Assembly (NCBI RefSeq): GCF_040712315.1
Contig: NC_134013.1
Coordinates: forward strand, 2,267,001-2,331,000
Direction of reading: 5' to 3'
DNA length: 64,000 bases
Source: Castanea sativa
Lineage: Eukaryota; Streptophyta; Magnoliopsida; Fagales; Fagaceae
Shown one piece after another: positions 1 through 14,171 of the stretch. The translations under genes were made by a program, and so were the position numbers. Under the pieces are notes generated by a model, which saw only the letters and a list, made by a program, of their open reading frames with translations, ran no database searches and was not told where the DNA came from. Within the stretch, counting starts at the first letter, position 1, and the number at the start of each line of letters is the position of its first letter.

Positions 1-2052
1 CTAATGTTTTCAAGGTTATTTGAGTGTCATAGTAGGTATGCATTACCTACTATTAGTGTTGAGACTTGAGAGATAGAGAGAGATAGAGGGTGTGTATGAT
101 TCTGAATTATAACCTCTGTTTCAAAATCAAACAATGATAACCTCAATAAAAGAAACAAAATCCGAAAGCAGAACCACATACAGAAGTTGAAAACTTTGAG
201 AACCCAAATTAAAGACCCACCAAGTAAAAGTTGAAGGTTGGTGATCACGATGAAGCTTCAAAGGTAATGCACTCGAGTATGTGAATGATAATGAATCTAT
301 GATAATCTTAAATTTTTTGAGTGATTTGTACGAGTACAAGAATGGAGATGTGTGCTAATGGATTACCGAGGAGAGTGTAAGGTTGCAAACTTGCCAACGG
401 TTAAAACTTTTGAAGTAGTTATCCGAAAAATAAGTTTAAAATGACCTAAAATATAGGATTTTGTTACTGGTTTACTGTTTGGAAAAAATAAAAAATAAAA
501 AATTTTGAATTTGGATTAGTTTTAGTACTTATCTTATTTAATGTCTCTGATAAAAAAAAGAGCATTTATTTATTTTTTTTTTTTTTAAAGAATTCTAGTT
601 AAACATGGGTGTAGGATTTTTTTTTTAATAAAGATTTTTTTAGAACAGTTAGAAAATGCGGGTTTTATTTTATTTTTTTTATAAAAGGTTTTTTGAGGGA
701 TTTTTTTAATATAAAATTTAGAAATAGAAAACGTAGTAGTTGTTTTATTTATTTATTTATATATAAGGTGGGCGTTTGGATTAAGAATTTATCTTCTAAA
801 AAAAAAATTAAGAATTTAGGATAAAACATGGATCTTTTAAAATTTGAAAATAGTAGGTCAGATTGAGAAGAGAAGGAGAACTGGAAAAGCCTTCAATTTA
901 CTGATTTAGGATAAAAAGTCTAGTACCACAAAAAAATGTACAACTTTTACCATAACTCTTTATGTGGCTAATTGTGATTGGTGAAAGAAAAGTAGTGAAT
1001 CCATGTGAATATAGGCTTCTAAGGCTGAGCCACATCAAATCAATCAAATTCCTTATCTTCTTTATTTTCTTCATAACACATTTTCTAATATGACATCAAA
1101 GTTATATCTTCATTTTTTCTAACCAAGAATGTCTCACTCCCTTCTTATACTTGAAAGGAAGGGTACTGCATAATTGACCAATGCTGGTGGTTCTAAGTCA
1201 AGAAAGTATCTCGTGTGCCGGTCTCATGAGACCCGCACATACAAGATTTTCTGAAGTCCCACTGGTTCACCTTCTGGGCTCAGGTAAGCAAGTGCACTGC
1301 TACAATGAAATAAAGATGCAGGTTCAATGAGACAGCCCTAATTCCTTTCCTCAGGAAAGAAAATAAGGCAGCCCAACTCCATTTCTCTCTTAGAGGTTAC
1401 CTTCACTGCGAATCCAATGCTACCCAAATCAATGGCCCAAAGAGGTAGCATTAAATGGGTGCCCGCTAGGGTCATTGTCTTCGCAAATTTCAAAAAATTT
1501 TAGATTCAATAATTTTTAGAGCAAGGTTGAGTGGCATTCTTTCCACAGCTCATTTCATGTACGTAGCAAGCACTGGAGAAGAGAAATGGTCTGCAGCAAT
1601 TTATGAAATATGAAAGATACATCGCTTATAATTTTGTATAACTTATTAGACCAACCAACCATTTTGGTAGTCATGATTGGTGTATCAACATAATTAAGCG
1701 TATCCTAAAATAAGATTGCCAAGTTCTAACTTGTTTCTTTATTTTGGTACAAGGTTATATCCTAAACAAGATTGCCCAGTTCTAAGTTGTTTCTTTATTT
1801 TGGTACAAGGTTATACTTTCTTCCTCTCATAGAGTATAATATAATTATGAACTATATACTTGCTTACTGAAAATTCTGCTTTGGGATTAATGCATGTCTG
1901 CATTCCTTCCATGGCATTGCTTCATCCACATCTTTACTTCCAACGATGTCCTGGATGCATGGAACCTGAATCTTCATTCAGGTACCAATCAGTCATCCAG
2001 ATCAGAACAGACAGACTGAGAACTTCATTAGCAAGTAGCTCCTGATATCATC
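1..2052. other. Intergenic DNA downstream of ISA3
   Basis: AT-rich sequence with many T and A runs (for example 570-780). I see no exon-like reading frame with recognisable protein similarity on either strand. The last 100-200 bases before 2053 probably hold the 3' UTR of ISA3, which runs leftward; no poly(A) site can be fixed from sequence alone. The one structured item is a tandem duplication at 1701-1814. Confidence 0.6.
1701..1814. repeat. 57-bp tandem duplication
   Basis: Two adjacent units, 1701-1757 and 1758-1814, both begin with TATCCTAAA and end with TTTTGGTACAAGGTTA. They differ at only a few positions, so the duplication is fairly recent. It lies about 250 bp past the ISA3 stop codon. 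Confidence 0.85.
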
Positions 2053-5000
2053 TCATAACTTTGCTTCAAGAAGAATTGAGGAGTAGGGAGCAATATTATA
2101 GGTGCTTCCAATGCCTGGGACGCCATCAGTGACAAAGTCATCAGGAGAACCAAGATTAGTGTCTACCTGAAAGTCAACAAGAAGGAATATTAGACAATTT
2201 TTTTTTTTTTTTTTTGAGAATCAATATTAGACAATATAAAATCATTAATTAAAGGCATCCTACAATTTATACAAAATAATCTTCTCAAAAATATAAAACC
2301 ACTATACAACATAGCTTTGTCATGTGGATTTGCAGAATTGTGGTCTAGATGCGCTGAAGATCAATTGGTTCAAAAATGGATTCACAGAAATGAATGGAAC
2401 AACAAGAACATGTAAACTGGTGAGCAATCACAGTGCCATCATGCAAAATTGTTTTTGTAATACAATGACTAACGAATTTAAAGAATTGGCAGCCAACTCT
2501 ATCAAGTAGATATCCCATGCATGATAGTTAGAAACAACAAATGAAAATCTGGTGGTTTTGAAGTGCATTTCCAAAGCACAATATTGCAAAATATGCAGCT
2601 AACAATCCACAACAGTAAAAAGTTTCGCATATGCACCAGAAGGGCAGAAAACTAACCACACGAAACCAGCTCTTCTTTACTGGTGGTCGGGGTATCGAGG
2701 CTTTAACATAATAGTCATGAGCATTGAATGCCAAATAGATGTCTCCTCCATTATTGTCATGAAGCCTGCAACATTAATATTTAAATAAAGAGCTCCCTGT
2801 CATGTTTCAATTTAGAAATATGGAATAGGTATATGTTTCTAAAGCCAACTAAATTCTTTTTTGTATCATGAAGTCATTTTGTGTTCGTCTTCTCTCATTT
2901 CATGCCCATAACCTACGATATTATTTTCTGCTGATGGTATGACATAATAGCACTTTTTCAACTCAACTATCCTGGAAAAGGGAATAACGAGCCAAATCTA
3001 GAGCTTAGTATACAAATGAGTAAGAACTTTATTAAAAGAACAAGTGAACAGAAAAAGAAGGTAGCAACTTGGCTACACTAGGCAGTATATCAAAGGTCCT
3101 CTGAAAAGGAAAAAGAGAGAAAATGAGAACCTAATTCAAAGAACCCAAGAATGCTTAATAAGAGGAAGAAAGAATACTACCCAAAGCAGACATCCAGTCA
3201 AAGACCGATTTTGGAAACATATACTTAAAGCTTATTCCAGGAGATCTCAACACCACCACAAGTTCAACTATTCTTTTCTTGCCAAATGCAACACATAAGG
3301 CATGGTGGGTACACTTTTTTGGGATATGTAAGGCACGGTGGGCACACAGCTGTAACCACACAAGTTCTAGCCTTCCATTCCTCCCTTTCCAAAACTGTTG
3401 ACTAACTCAAACACTCTTTTATCAACAAAGATCAATAATACTAGCAACCACAGATACCTTACAACTGAAGTAAACCAACATGATAAACTATTTCACCTTT
3501 TTGCACACAACACACATCCACAGTAATATTCTGCACTATCAAGATATTTCCTTACCCCCAACCCCCCTTCTTTCTTCCCAAAACCAAAAAATAAAAACAA
3601 TAATAATAAATAAATAAATCAACTTTTGAAAGTTCCCCTTCCATGGGAACACAATACTATCAGTCTATTAGACCCTATTGATGCCTCTTAATAAGAATGA
3701 ACATCAAACATGCCATTTTACTTTAAGCTTGATCACATCCTTTCCTCTTTTGTGATTCTAACCTTTATTAAGTTATATTGATAAGAAAAGAAAGAGAGGC
3801 ATAGATTTTACTTAGCATCAAGTTCTCCAATCTAGGTTCTAATTAAAAAGCATGTTATATGATACCCTTTGATAAATTACCAATTTTCCTAAAAACTTAA
3901 ACTATTAGGATATGTTGAATTTAATCATCTAACCATAATTCTAAAACTCTCTCTCACGTGTGGACCCAAACTCTCCCTTAATAAGTGGGACCCAACACCT
4001 ACGATTTTTAACATTTTAAATGGAAAGTATAGTGGACAGGGATCAAACTCAAGACCTCTTGCTTTGATACCATGATAAATTACCAATAGTCTCAAAAGCT
4101 TAAGTTATTAGGAAATGGTGAATTTAATAATTTAATCATAAGTCTAACACCCTTCATTTATTGTGAGACCTACATGTTATGTCTCTAGTTCAATCACGCC
4201 ATAATACATATGTGAATTAGAATTCCTGTAAACTGTCTCATGGGTATGAAAACTTGCACAAAGTTTATGCAAGCTTGCACAAAACACAGAATTAGGTTAA
4301 CAATTATCCAATCCAATCCAACCAGTCCAACCTATCTCAATCCAATCCTATGTTCCAAATGAGGCCCTACAAAATCAAGGATACTGTATCACATGAACAA
4401 AAAGAAACTTGATTCAAACTACATCAAATATCCATATTTTACTCAAAAGATACATATAATTTCTTACGTAAATGCAAGAAATTTGCTTTCATAGTTGTCC
4501 CAATTGTCTTCATGCCACGTCACATCACCCTAAATAAAATAAAAGTTCAATAAGCCTCACAAAAACAAAGTACCTAAATATAAATGGACAATATTAACTT
4601 GATTCATTTAAGAGAAAAGAGATTACTTTGTTGAGAAAATTTTCCCGATGAAATACATGATGTGTTTGGCGAAATTTAATGGCCTTCGCAAAAAATCTGA
4701 AAAGACTACTCTTCCGTGTGTCCAACTGTCTTACCAAGTAATTGTAATAATTAGTCACTATCTGGATTGAAGCTATCAAAAAGAAAAAAATATTGTTAAA
4801 TTACCGATTATTCCAAAAGTTTAAGCTATTGGGATATTGTAAATTTAATCATTTAACCACATACTTCTAACAATTCCCTTTACGTGTGGGCCGAAACTAC
4901 CTTTTATTAGATGAGACCCAACATGTGGGAATTTAAATGGGAGATAGAGTAGAAGAAATAAAGTTTGAATTCAAGATCTCCTACTTTGATACCATGTTAA

Positions 5001-7028
5001 ATTACCGATTGTCCCAAAAGCTTAAACTATTGGAATATGGTAAATTTAATCATTTAACCACACACTTCTAACAAATATAATACAAAAAATCACCTGTCCC
5101 CATTGGAAATGGTTAATAGTAGTATCATGCCCATAACTGTTGTTATTTCCATAGCGAGTATGCCCATATTCATCCCCCATTAGCATCATCGGTGTTCCCT
5201 AGTCATATGCACTCATACAGTTATATCATTGCTGCAGATTCACTGCTAGCATGAAACAAACCATAGAAAACTGGCAACAAAGTTGCTAAATTCCAAAAAT
5301 GATGTTTTAGTGAAAAAAAATGGTTGAGGATGGGGGTTTTCAAAATTTATTTACTACCTAACAATCAGCATAAAAAAGAAACGAAAAATAAATAGCCAAG
5401 ACATACAGAAAAGAAGAATGAAAAGACTTTCAAATATATTTACCTGAGATATCATTAATGCCAAATGGAAGTTTTTCATTTGCCGGGAGCGTAAAGATTT
5501 GATACTGATATCATCAGTTTCTCCTGTCAAATCAATAAAGATCAAAACAGAGAATCTAGAAATGAAGAAAAAAAAAATCTAATATTTCACACAACATCAT
5601 CAGATAGCTTCTATGTTAGACAATTGAGTATCCCTAGTTGAGGTGACCCTCATTGTTAGACTGTTAGCTAACACACAAGATGCAGGGCCCATAATTGACC
5701 CCACCTGCCACCCCCTCCCTCCCTCCCTCTCCCTCCCTCTCTAAATATCAGATTTACAAATGTCAGTGCAGTTAGCCAGTTGCCATAAAGACAGATTCAG
5801 TAGTAATTGGTTACCCTAATTTAATCATCTAAGACTCTTTAAAAGTATTAATGAAAATTTATACATTTGGCAATGCTAGCCAATACAATGACAACAATAT
5901 GAACCAGTTGCAGTATCCAAAAAAAAATGGCAATATGGACAGGACAAGAAAACCACAGAGCATCTCTGGCTGTAGTATCCAAAAAATAGAATATGGACAG
6001 GTTAAGAAAATAACAAAGCATCTCCAGTAAGAGATATATGAAACATGATTGCAGTAATAAACCATTATTGGAACAATTGAAATAGATTGACGGAGATCAG
6101 TAGTTTTGAAAGTTAAATGTGTACTTGTGATGTGGTGTGATAGACAAAGGAGAGACTGCATGGACTCTTATCATATCACTGCTTTTATATTCAAAAGTCA
6201 AAACTACAACAAATGATTAAAATTAAGAAGCATCAAATTTTTATATTACCTTCAAAACCACAATTCCAGCTAAAATTATCGTTGCATCCATCATTTCCAC
6301 CTTCTCCATTAGCATAATTGTGCTACAAAACCAAAACTCTTTTAGGGAAATACCCCATGCTATAGGATTCGATAGAAAATAAACTGATGGATTGAAAATT
6401 TGAAGATACCTTTAAGTTGTATGAAACAAGATCATACAGTGTGAAGCCATCATGTGCAATGATAAAATTGACACTATGATAAGGTTTGCGCTTATTCACC
6501 TGAAAAATTGAGCATAAAAATATAAGAACAGTAGCCACACCTTGATTTAAGTATAGTCAATGAGATAACTTCCATAGAAACTGTAAAAACCATCTCCTAA
6601 AAGCTTGAGCTATTCAGGGTGTGAGCCAATGATATCTACCAAGCTTACAGCCCTACACACACTCTAACGCTAACACTAACACTAAAAAGAACAATTTTGA
6701 GCCGAGGGGGGAAAAACTAATTTAGAATTTCACTTAACTTTCAGTTTTACAGTAATTATAGTGGGGAAAAAATATTATTATGTACTACTACTACTACTAT
6801 GAAAGTAGTCTAATTCCTAATAATATTCATACCTAGTAGCACCAAGCACTAAAAAGCCCATCCGTGCTCAACAAAAACAATATCTATGACCAAGACCAGA
6901 ATAAATTTTTTTTTTTTTAAAAATCAGCCATATCTTGGCCCCATATCACAATAAGGACATCCCGTATTTAGTTATAAATTGAAACTAGCAATTGCATGCC
7001 CAGGGATGCTATAGAAAAATAATAATAA

Positions 7029-7069
<41 letters not shown>

Positions 7070-10000
7070 CTCCCCCAAATCAGTCATAGTCATGACAAAT
7101 TGATCATTAAAGAAAAGAGGGCCTTTTGACTCTAAATAAAATCAATTGTTTGAGCATGAGTAGCGGGGTGTTAGACCCTGTGGTCGTGAGTATTTAGTCT
7201 ATGACTTCAGCAGTCTATAGCTATTAAGGTGATAGTGTTCATCAAGACAGTTTGCGGAAAGAAATTTATACTATTTGGGAAAAAAAGGGTAGGTTAGTTC
7301 TTTGAATTTGAGAGTATTTGGGGTAGAAATGAATTTCAATATGCCTCTGAACACGGATACTGGAAATAAAGTTCTTCACGTCAGTGCGAATACTTGTCCA
7401 ATTTTAATGAACATCTTACCATTAAAAGAATATGACATTACGATGTAAGAAAAATTAGGCCTAATCACTGTGACTTATCATTACCACTCATCAGTTTCGT
7501 ATTTGGCAGAAATATCAATGATGTAAAAAGTTAATAAACAAACCTAGAAAATGGAATTTGACATACAAACAGGAAAATAATAAATGCAAACAAAATGATG
7601 CTTACTTTGTAAAGGTCAGCAGATCCAGAAACACGAGTTGCAAAACTCCCCTTCATACCAGTGTCACCCTATATTATGTACAACAGAGAAAAAAAAAATT
7701 AGAAAACAGAAGCAATGACATGTTAATGATATGATTATTCTTTCTCCTAATAGGCCTTTATCATGTGTATGCTGAAAGGTCATACCTAGTGCATAAGGCT
7801 CCCACTTTTACAGGGTTTGGAAGAGGTAATTGGAAGACAGCCATACAACAAATTTTGGAGAGGCTGATTACAGGACCCATCTAGATAGGACAATTAATAA
7901 CATGTCGTACTATCATAAGTGATAAAATTAACCCATGTCTAGACTAGTTAAAGCTGTGGCTTCAAACATCTAACAATTTCATTAAAATCAATTTGAGTTC
8001 ACTTCTCCGTGATTATTGTCGAGTTTGGTACTAACATGGAATGGTATTTTCTGTGTAAAGTCCATGTATCATCTAGCCTTTAATCAAAATGTGCAATCAT
8101 ATCAAGCAGAAAGCTCCACTGCTCTAGACAGACAATCTTTATAGAATTCTATTTGGAAGTCTGGTGTACCCTGCAAAGTTAAAGTGCTCATGTGAAGGGC
8201 TTGCCACAAAATTTTGCCTACCAAGCTATCACTGGTCATGAAGAAAGTTGTATCAAATCCTCTATGTGATTATGTAGCAGGGAACCTGAATCTGTGGGGC
8301 ATGCTTTACAAGGTTGTCCTTGGGCACAAGTTATTTGGGTGACTAGTTCTCTGGGTTTAGGAAAAATGCCATTTGTAGAGCAAGATTTTTAACAAGCTGT
8401 GGAACAGGTACTCTGCCACCTGACAAGGGATGAGACAGACTATTTTTTCACTTGTGCATGGTTCATTTGGTTCTACCACAACCGTGCAAGGGTGAGGATA
8501 TTCTAAATGATCCAATATTATGGTGAGAGATTTTGAAGATTCCCCCATAGTGGCATTGAGTAGGAAGGAAAGACATGAGGAAAGTGCTGCAGAAGCTGAA
8601 CTTTTGGCTGCTCAGATGGCTATTCTTTTCGCAAAGGAGATTGGTCTGCACCATGTATGCCTTAAAGGTGATGCAAAGAACATTATCACTGGCTTAGACG
8701 ACATAGCACAGAATCTATCACCTTTGGGCCACATTATGGAAGAACTGAAGCTAGAGCTCCAGACTTTTGCAATTTGTAGTGTCCACTTCGTTCCACGAGT
8801 GTCAAACAGAGCTGCTAATACTTTAGCACATATGGCTTGTAATATACCCTTTGAAATTGTTAGGTTAGAAAAACTCCCACCTGGTTTGGGTAGTATTGTT
8901 GAATCTGAAGTATCTCTTTGATTTTAAGCAATGAAATTTCTAAGTTTCTCTTCAAAAAAATCAATTTGAAGTTGGCGAAGAATGGGGATTTTAAAATCCA
9001 CTCGTTTTATCATAACTTGTGTGGTTCCATTGTTTTTCCCTGGAAAGATATTTGGAAGGTTTAGGCACCCCAGCATGTATCTTTTTTCGTTTGAACAGTC
9101 GCCTAGGATAGGATTCTCACGGTTGATAATTAAATAATTTGCTGGGTAGAGGATTTGATCTTGTTGATTGGTGCATCATGTGTCATTGTTGTGGGGAGAC
9201 AATGGATCATTTGTTGCTACATTGTGGGAAGACTCATCGTTTGTGGAGCTTTGTCTTTGGTACTTTTGGGATTTTGTGGGTTCTCTTAAGATTAGTTGTA
9301 AATTTCATGTTTGGTTGATGGAATTGGTTGGGGAAGCATTCATCTAGCATATGGAATTTAGCTCTGTTGTATTTGATGTGGTATATTTGGAAGGAACGCA
9401 ACCGGCAAACTTTTGAGAACTTAGATAGATCCGATGACCAGTTGCTTCTTTTTTTTACTGGTTCCCTTTTTGATTGGTCTAAGGCTTGGGGACTCACATC
9501 TAGTGAATCTCTCCCTTTGTTTCTTAGCTCTTTAATTCTTTGTAATTAGTTTCTTTTCTCTGTTTGCTGTTTTTTCTCTTCTTTTGTAATCTTTGATATG
9601 CTTTGTGCTTCTTTGCATAAAGTAGTTTTTTGAATCTTTTAACCCACTGTTTGAATTTACAATTGGTACTAGGAGATAATTTCAATCATATAATTGAATT
9701 ACTATTCATTTTCAAAAAATTTATAATTTGATATCAGCTGTTTATATTTCATTGTTACTTTAAAACTATTCTCAAAACTAAGGACAACAAGATATAGACT
9801 AATCTATATAGGATAATTACTCCCTTTTAGCATTACCTTAATATATCTTCTTATGTCATCACGGTATTTCCCATTCCACTCAGCCCATCTGTATACGAAA
9901 GTCAAAAATAATGGAGGTCAAATATTTGTGCCAGTAAGTAAGGCACAGTTGCATGAAATATCTTGGTATAGGGAAACAACTCCAAATTTAGAAGATCCGA

Positions 10001-13000
10001 GTCAAATGTTGATTTATACTATTTATTATTCAAGGAGTTGTCACCCAACTCAGAAAAATCACCAATTTTTGTGCTCTTAGGCCTTAGCATAACTTGCATA
10101 GCCCATTAGGGGTGAATGCCACTGGCCTACCCAACAACTAAATCTCAAGGGTAGGGTCAGTTGCCCATGGGTTTTAGTGACAAGGGTGAGTCCAAAGGGC
10201 TCTTCTTTAGAAAGGTTCCCTATTTTAGAAAAAATGAGTGCATCAAAATAAGTGCATCAGACCTTTAAGGGTCGCGAACGGTCCATTCTTGAGTTTAAGT
10301 CTTTTTTCTTTTTTACTCTTCTCGAATGGTGTTTTGTTTTACCATTTCTTTCTTGTCTTTCCCTTCCTGTTTTGCTTGATCATTGTAATTTGGTTTCCTA
10401 ATGTTTTTGCCTCTTTAGTACATTTCCTATGTATGGGGCTGTGTTCTTCTCTAATATATTTTTTCGCTACTTATCAAAAAAAAAAACAATTCAGATACTT
10501 ATTGTAGTAGGGTCAAATTCAATTACACTTGGTGTAACTCTTTGTTCATTTCACACTGCTTAATAACTTTTTATTTAATTAACATTTTTAAAACCCCACC
10601 ATTGGATTCATGTTTTATTTGTACTTGGTATTCACCATATGATCTATAAACAAATGATCTACTTATATTTTATATAATACAAAAAACTTAAAATTTAAAC
10701 ATTTTATAGACGAAATATTTATAAATCCTAATCATGTTGATATTTTGAAAGAATGAAGGAGATAAATAGAGACAATGCAATCCAAATACAATTGTGTTAA
10801 AATAATGGTTGAGTGATTAAACTCACAATTTTCTATCAACTTAACATTTTGGATAAATAGCAAGTGGTCTTAAATTCAAATCTTGTATCCACTCTACTTC
10901 CCATTTAAAAGTTAAAAATTCCAAATGCTGGGCCTTAACAAAGCAACAGATTGTCATCTGCTCAAAATGTAGTTGTTATGAGTAATAGGGGCAAAACAGT
11001 AATATCATGTACTTTATATATAAATAATATTATGTGTTAGGGTTGACTTATCAAACCCTAAAACACTTTCACAATAAACAACATGGTATCAAAGCCACCA
11101 ACCTGCCGCTGCCGTTAACCCTCCGACGACCACCTACCGGTATTAGCTCCGACGACTCTAATAGAGACCTCCAACGATCTTTTAGTGGCTGAAGGAGTTG
11201 TCCAGCGCCGGTGGCCCTCTCTCCGGTCTCACGACACCAGAACGACGTCGCCTGACCACGAGAGAGGCAGGGTTTTACTCACCCTCCTCCAACGACCCAT
11301 CCTAGCTTACTCGCGGGTCCTCCCCTCGCCACTCCTGCACCCTAACTCCACCGCCGGAGTTTTCAATCGAGGGTTTCAACCATGGTCTAATCTTCTTCTT
11401 TTTTCTCTTCTCTTCTTCAATACATTCTCTGATTATCTATTCAGGCAGCCTAGGTTGAGGTTTAGTGGTGGATTGGGCATTTCTTTTTTTTGGTGTTGGT
11501 ATGGATTTGTAGCTGCCTATGACTATGCATTGTGATAATCAAGCAGCAATTTACATTGCCTCCAATCCTGTGTTCCATGAGCGAACCAAGCATATTGAAG
11601 TAGATTATCATATTACTCGAGAGAAAGTAGAAGATGGTGTAATTGCTACTCCATATGTTTCTCCAAGAGTTCAGATTGCTAATATGTTTACTAAAGCCTT
11701 ATGTAAGACTCGTTTGGGTTTATTATGTAACAAGCTAGGATTGTATGATATATACTCTCCAGCTTGAGGGGGAGTGTTATGAGTAATAGGGGCAAAACAG
11801 TAACATCATGTACTTTATATATAAATAATATTTTATGTGTTAGGGTTGACTTATCAAACCCTCAAACACTTTCACAGTAAACAACAATAGTGATATATTC
11901 TGAATACCTATTCATTTTGCTAGAATAATGATTGATGATTATATTCATATTTCCAAATACCATAAGTTTTTTGCATCATTGGTAGTTTATCGTAACATCA
12001 GAGTAGGTGACAAGATAAATCCCACATGTTGAACCTACTTATGAAGGAGTATGGGGTAAGAGGAGTATTAGAATAAAAGTTAAATCAACTTTACCTCCCA
12101 TTTGAAAAGTTAAAAATTTCATGTGTTGGGCCCCACTTATTAAAAGGAATGTTACAATAATGGTTAAATGATAGAATTCACTATTTTTTAACAGGCTAAA
12201 CTTTTAGGAACTATGCTAGTTTATCACATTTGACAAATACCTTCCCCCCCCCCCCCATCCCCCAACCCTTTCTTTTCCTAAAAAGATGTAAGTTACCTGT
12301 CCCAATTTGGAAATCTTCCAACAAGATAAAGACCTCCACAATCCCAAGGTTCCGCAATAATCTTACACCTTGATAGGACAGAATCTTTGGCAATTGCCTG
12401 GCCCCAATAAACAATGATAGGATTAGTCACTAAACCAAGATACCAATTCTCTTTATGCAGTGCTACTAGAGTACGTAGAAGGAAACTCTGCATATACTGT
12501 GCAGTGCTGTCAAGTGTAAGAAGGAAAAACTGTATACTTGCCACATACAATGCATTCATTTAAGAGAACAACAAAGTTAAAACTGACAAACAACCGTAGA
12601 TTTTTTTTGGGATTCACATTCACCAAGATGTAATGAATCCAGAGAATTTTTTACTAAACAAAACTCAATGCTACACAATCGATATTTTCTTTTTTTTGAT
12701 AGGTAATAACAAACTTTATTGATAACAAAAGTACAATGAATTTACGATAGTAAACTCACTGCAGTGAAAAGAATACAAACCAATCAAAAAGAGAGGCTAA
12801 CAGAATTAAGGAATTCAAACAAAGAATGGCAATGCGTAAACCCCCAAAAACGGGACCACTCAAACAAAGTCCTAAGTAGCAAAGACTTCACACAGTCCAC
12901 AAGTCTCTCAGTTTCCTCAAAAGTTCGAGCATTGCACTCTTTCCAAATTAACCACATAAGATACGCTGGAACCATATTCCACACATCTGAACTGTGACTC

Positions 13001-14114
13001 CCTAACCAATTCCACCATGCAGAGAGAAGAAAAACAACATTATTCGGCATCACCCACTGAACCCCAAACAAATGAAGGACAACACCCCACAAGGTATGAG
13101 CAAACTTACAATAGATCAATAAGTGATCCACAGTTTCCTCTTCACATCAAAAAAGGCAGCACCAATTAACAAGAGGTAAATTCTTCTTAACGAGGTTGTC
13201 TATAGTAAGAATCCCACCCCTAGCAGCTATCCATAAGAAGAAAGCCACTCTTTAAGGTACCTTAACACACCAAATGCTCTTCCAAGGAAAATACACCAAT
13301 GGGGCTGCTAGCAATGAGAAATAAAGAAGCGCACATCAAAAACACCACTACGATTCAATTGCCATATCATGGTATCATCACCCCCTCTAGGTAACTTGGA
13401 TGATATATGCGCAAAAAAATCATAAAAGATCCCTATCTCCCAATCTTGAAAAGCACAACGGAAGCGTAAATTCCAACTTCTACCACCCCCATCCGGTGCA
13501 AACTCAATCAAATCAGAAATCATAGCTGCCTTATCCACAGCAATAGCAAACATTGCCGAATATAAATCTTTCAAGGCAGTAGGGCTACTCCAAGGGTCAT
13601 ACCAAAATCTGATACGAAAACCCTCACCCGCCGCATACAACACATGACCAAAGAAGCTCTCAGCCCCCTTCCTAATGTTCTTCCGCATACGACATCCATA
13701 TGTCCCTCTAACAGCTCTAGTACACCATCCCCCACTGGCCTCCCCATATTTGGAAGCTATAACCTGCCTCCATAAACATGAGACCTCATTCCCAAATCGC
13801 CACAACCACTTCCCAAGCAAAGCTTGGTTAAACAACCCAATTTTCCAGATCCCCAAGCCACCTACCTCCACTGGCCACACAATTTTCAACTAATCAAAAG
13901 TACATAGCATTCTTAAATTGAAGATTTAGTTATGAAAAAATCAAATCAGTATCTCAAAAAGTATGTCAGTAACTAAAGAGAATTTTTTACTAAACAGAAC
14001 TCAATTGTACACAATGATATTTTCAACTAATCAAAAGTACATAGCATTCTTAAATTGAAGATTTAGTTATGAAAAAATCAAATCAGTATATCAAAAAGTA
14101 TGTCAGTAACTCAG

Positions 14115-14171
<57 letters not shown>

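Noticed and set aside
10238..10507. Hydrophobic 89-codon frame as a membrane protein
   Set aside because: T-rich retroposon tail sequence ending in poly(A); hydrophobicity follows from T-rich codons.
11185..11535. Independent 116-aa gene
   Set aside because: It is the copia leader read through to the RNase H remnant; it lies between the two LTRs.
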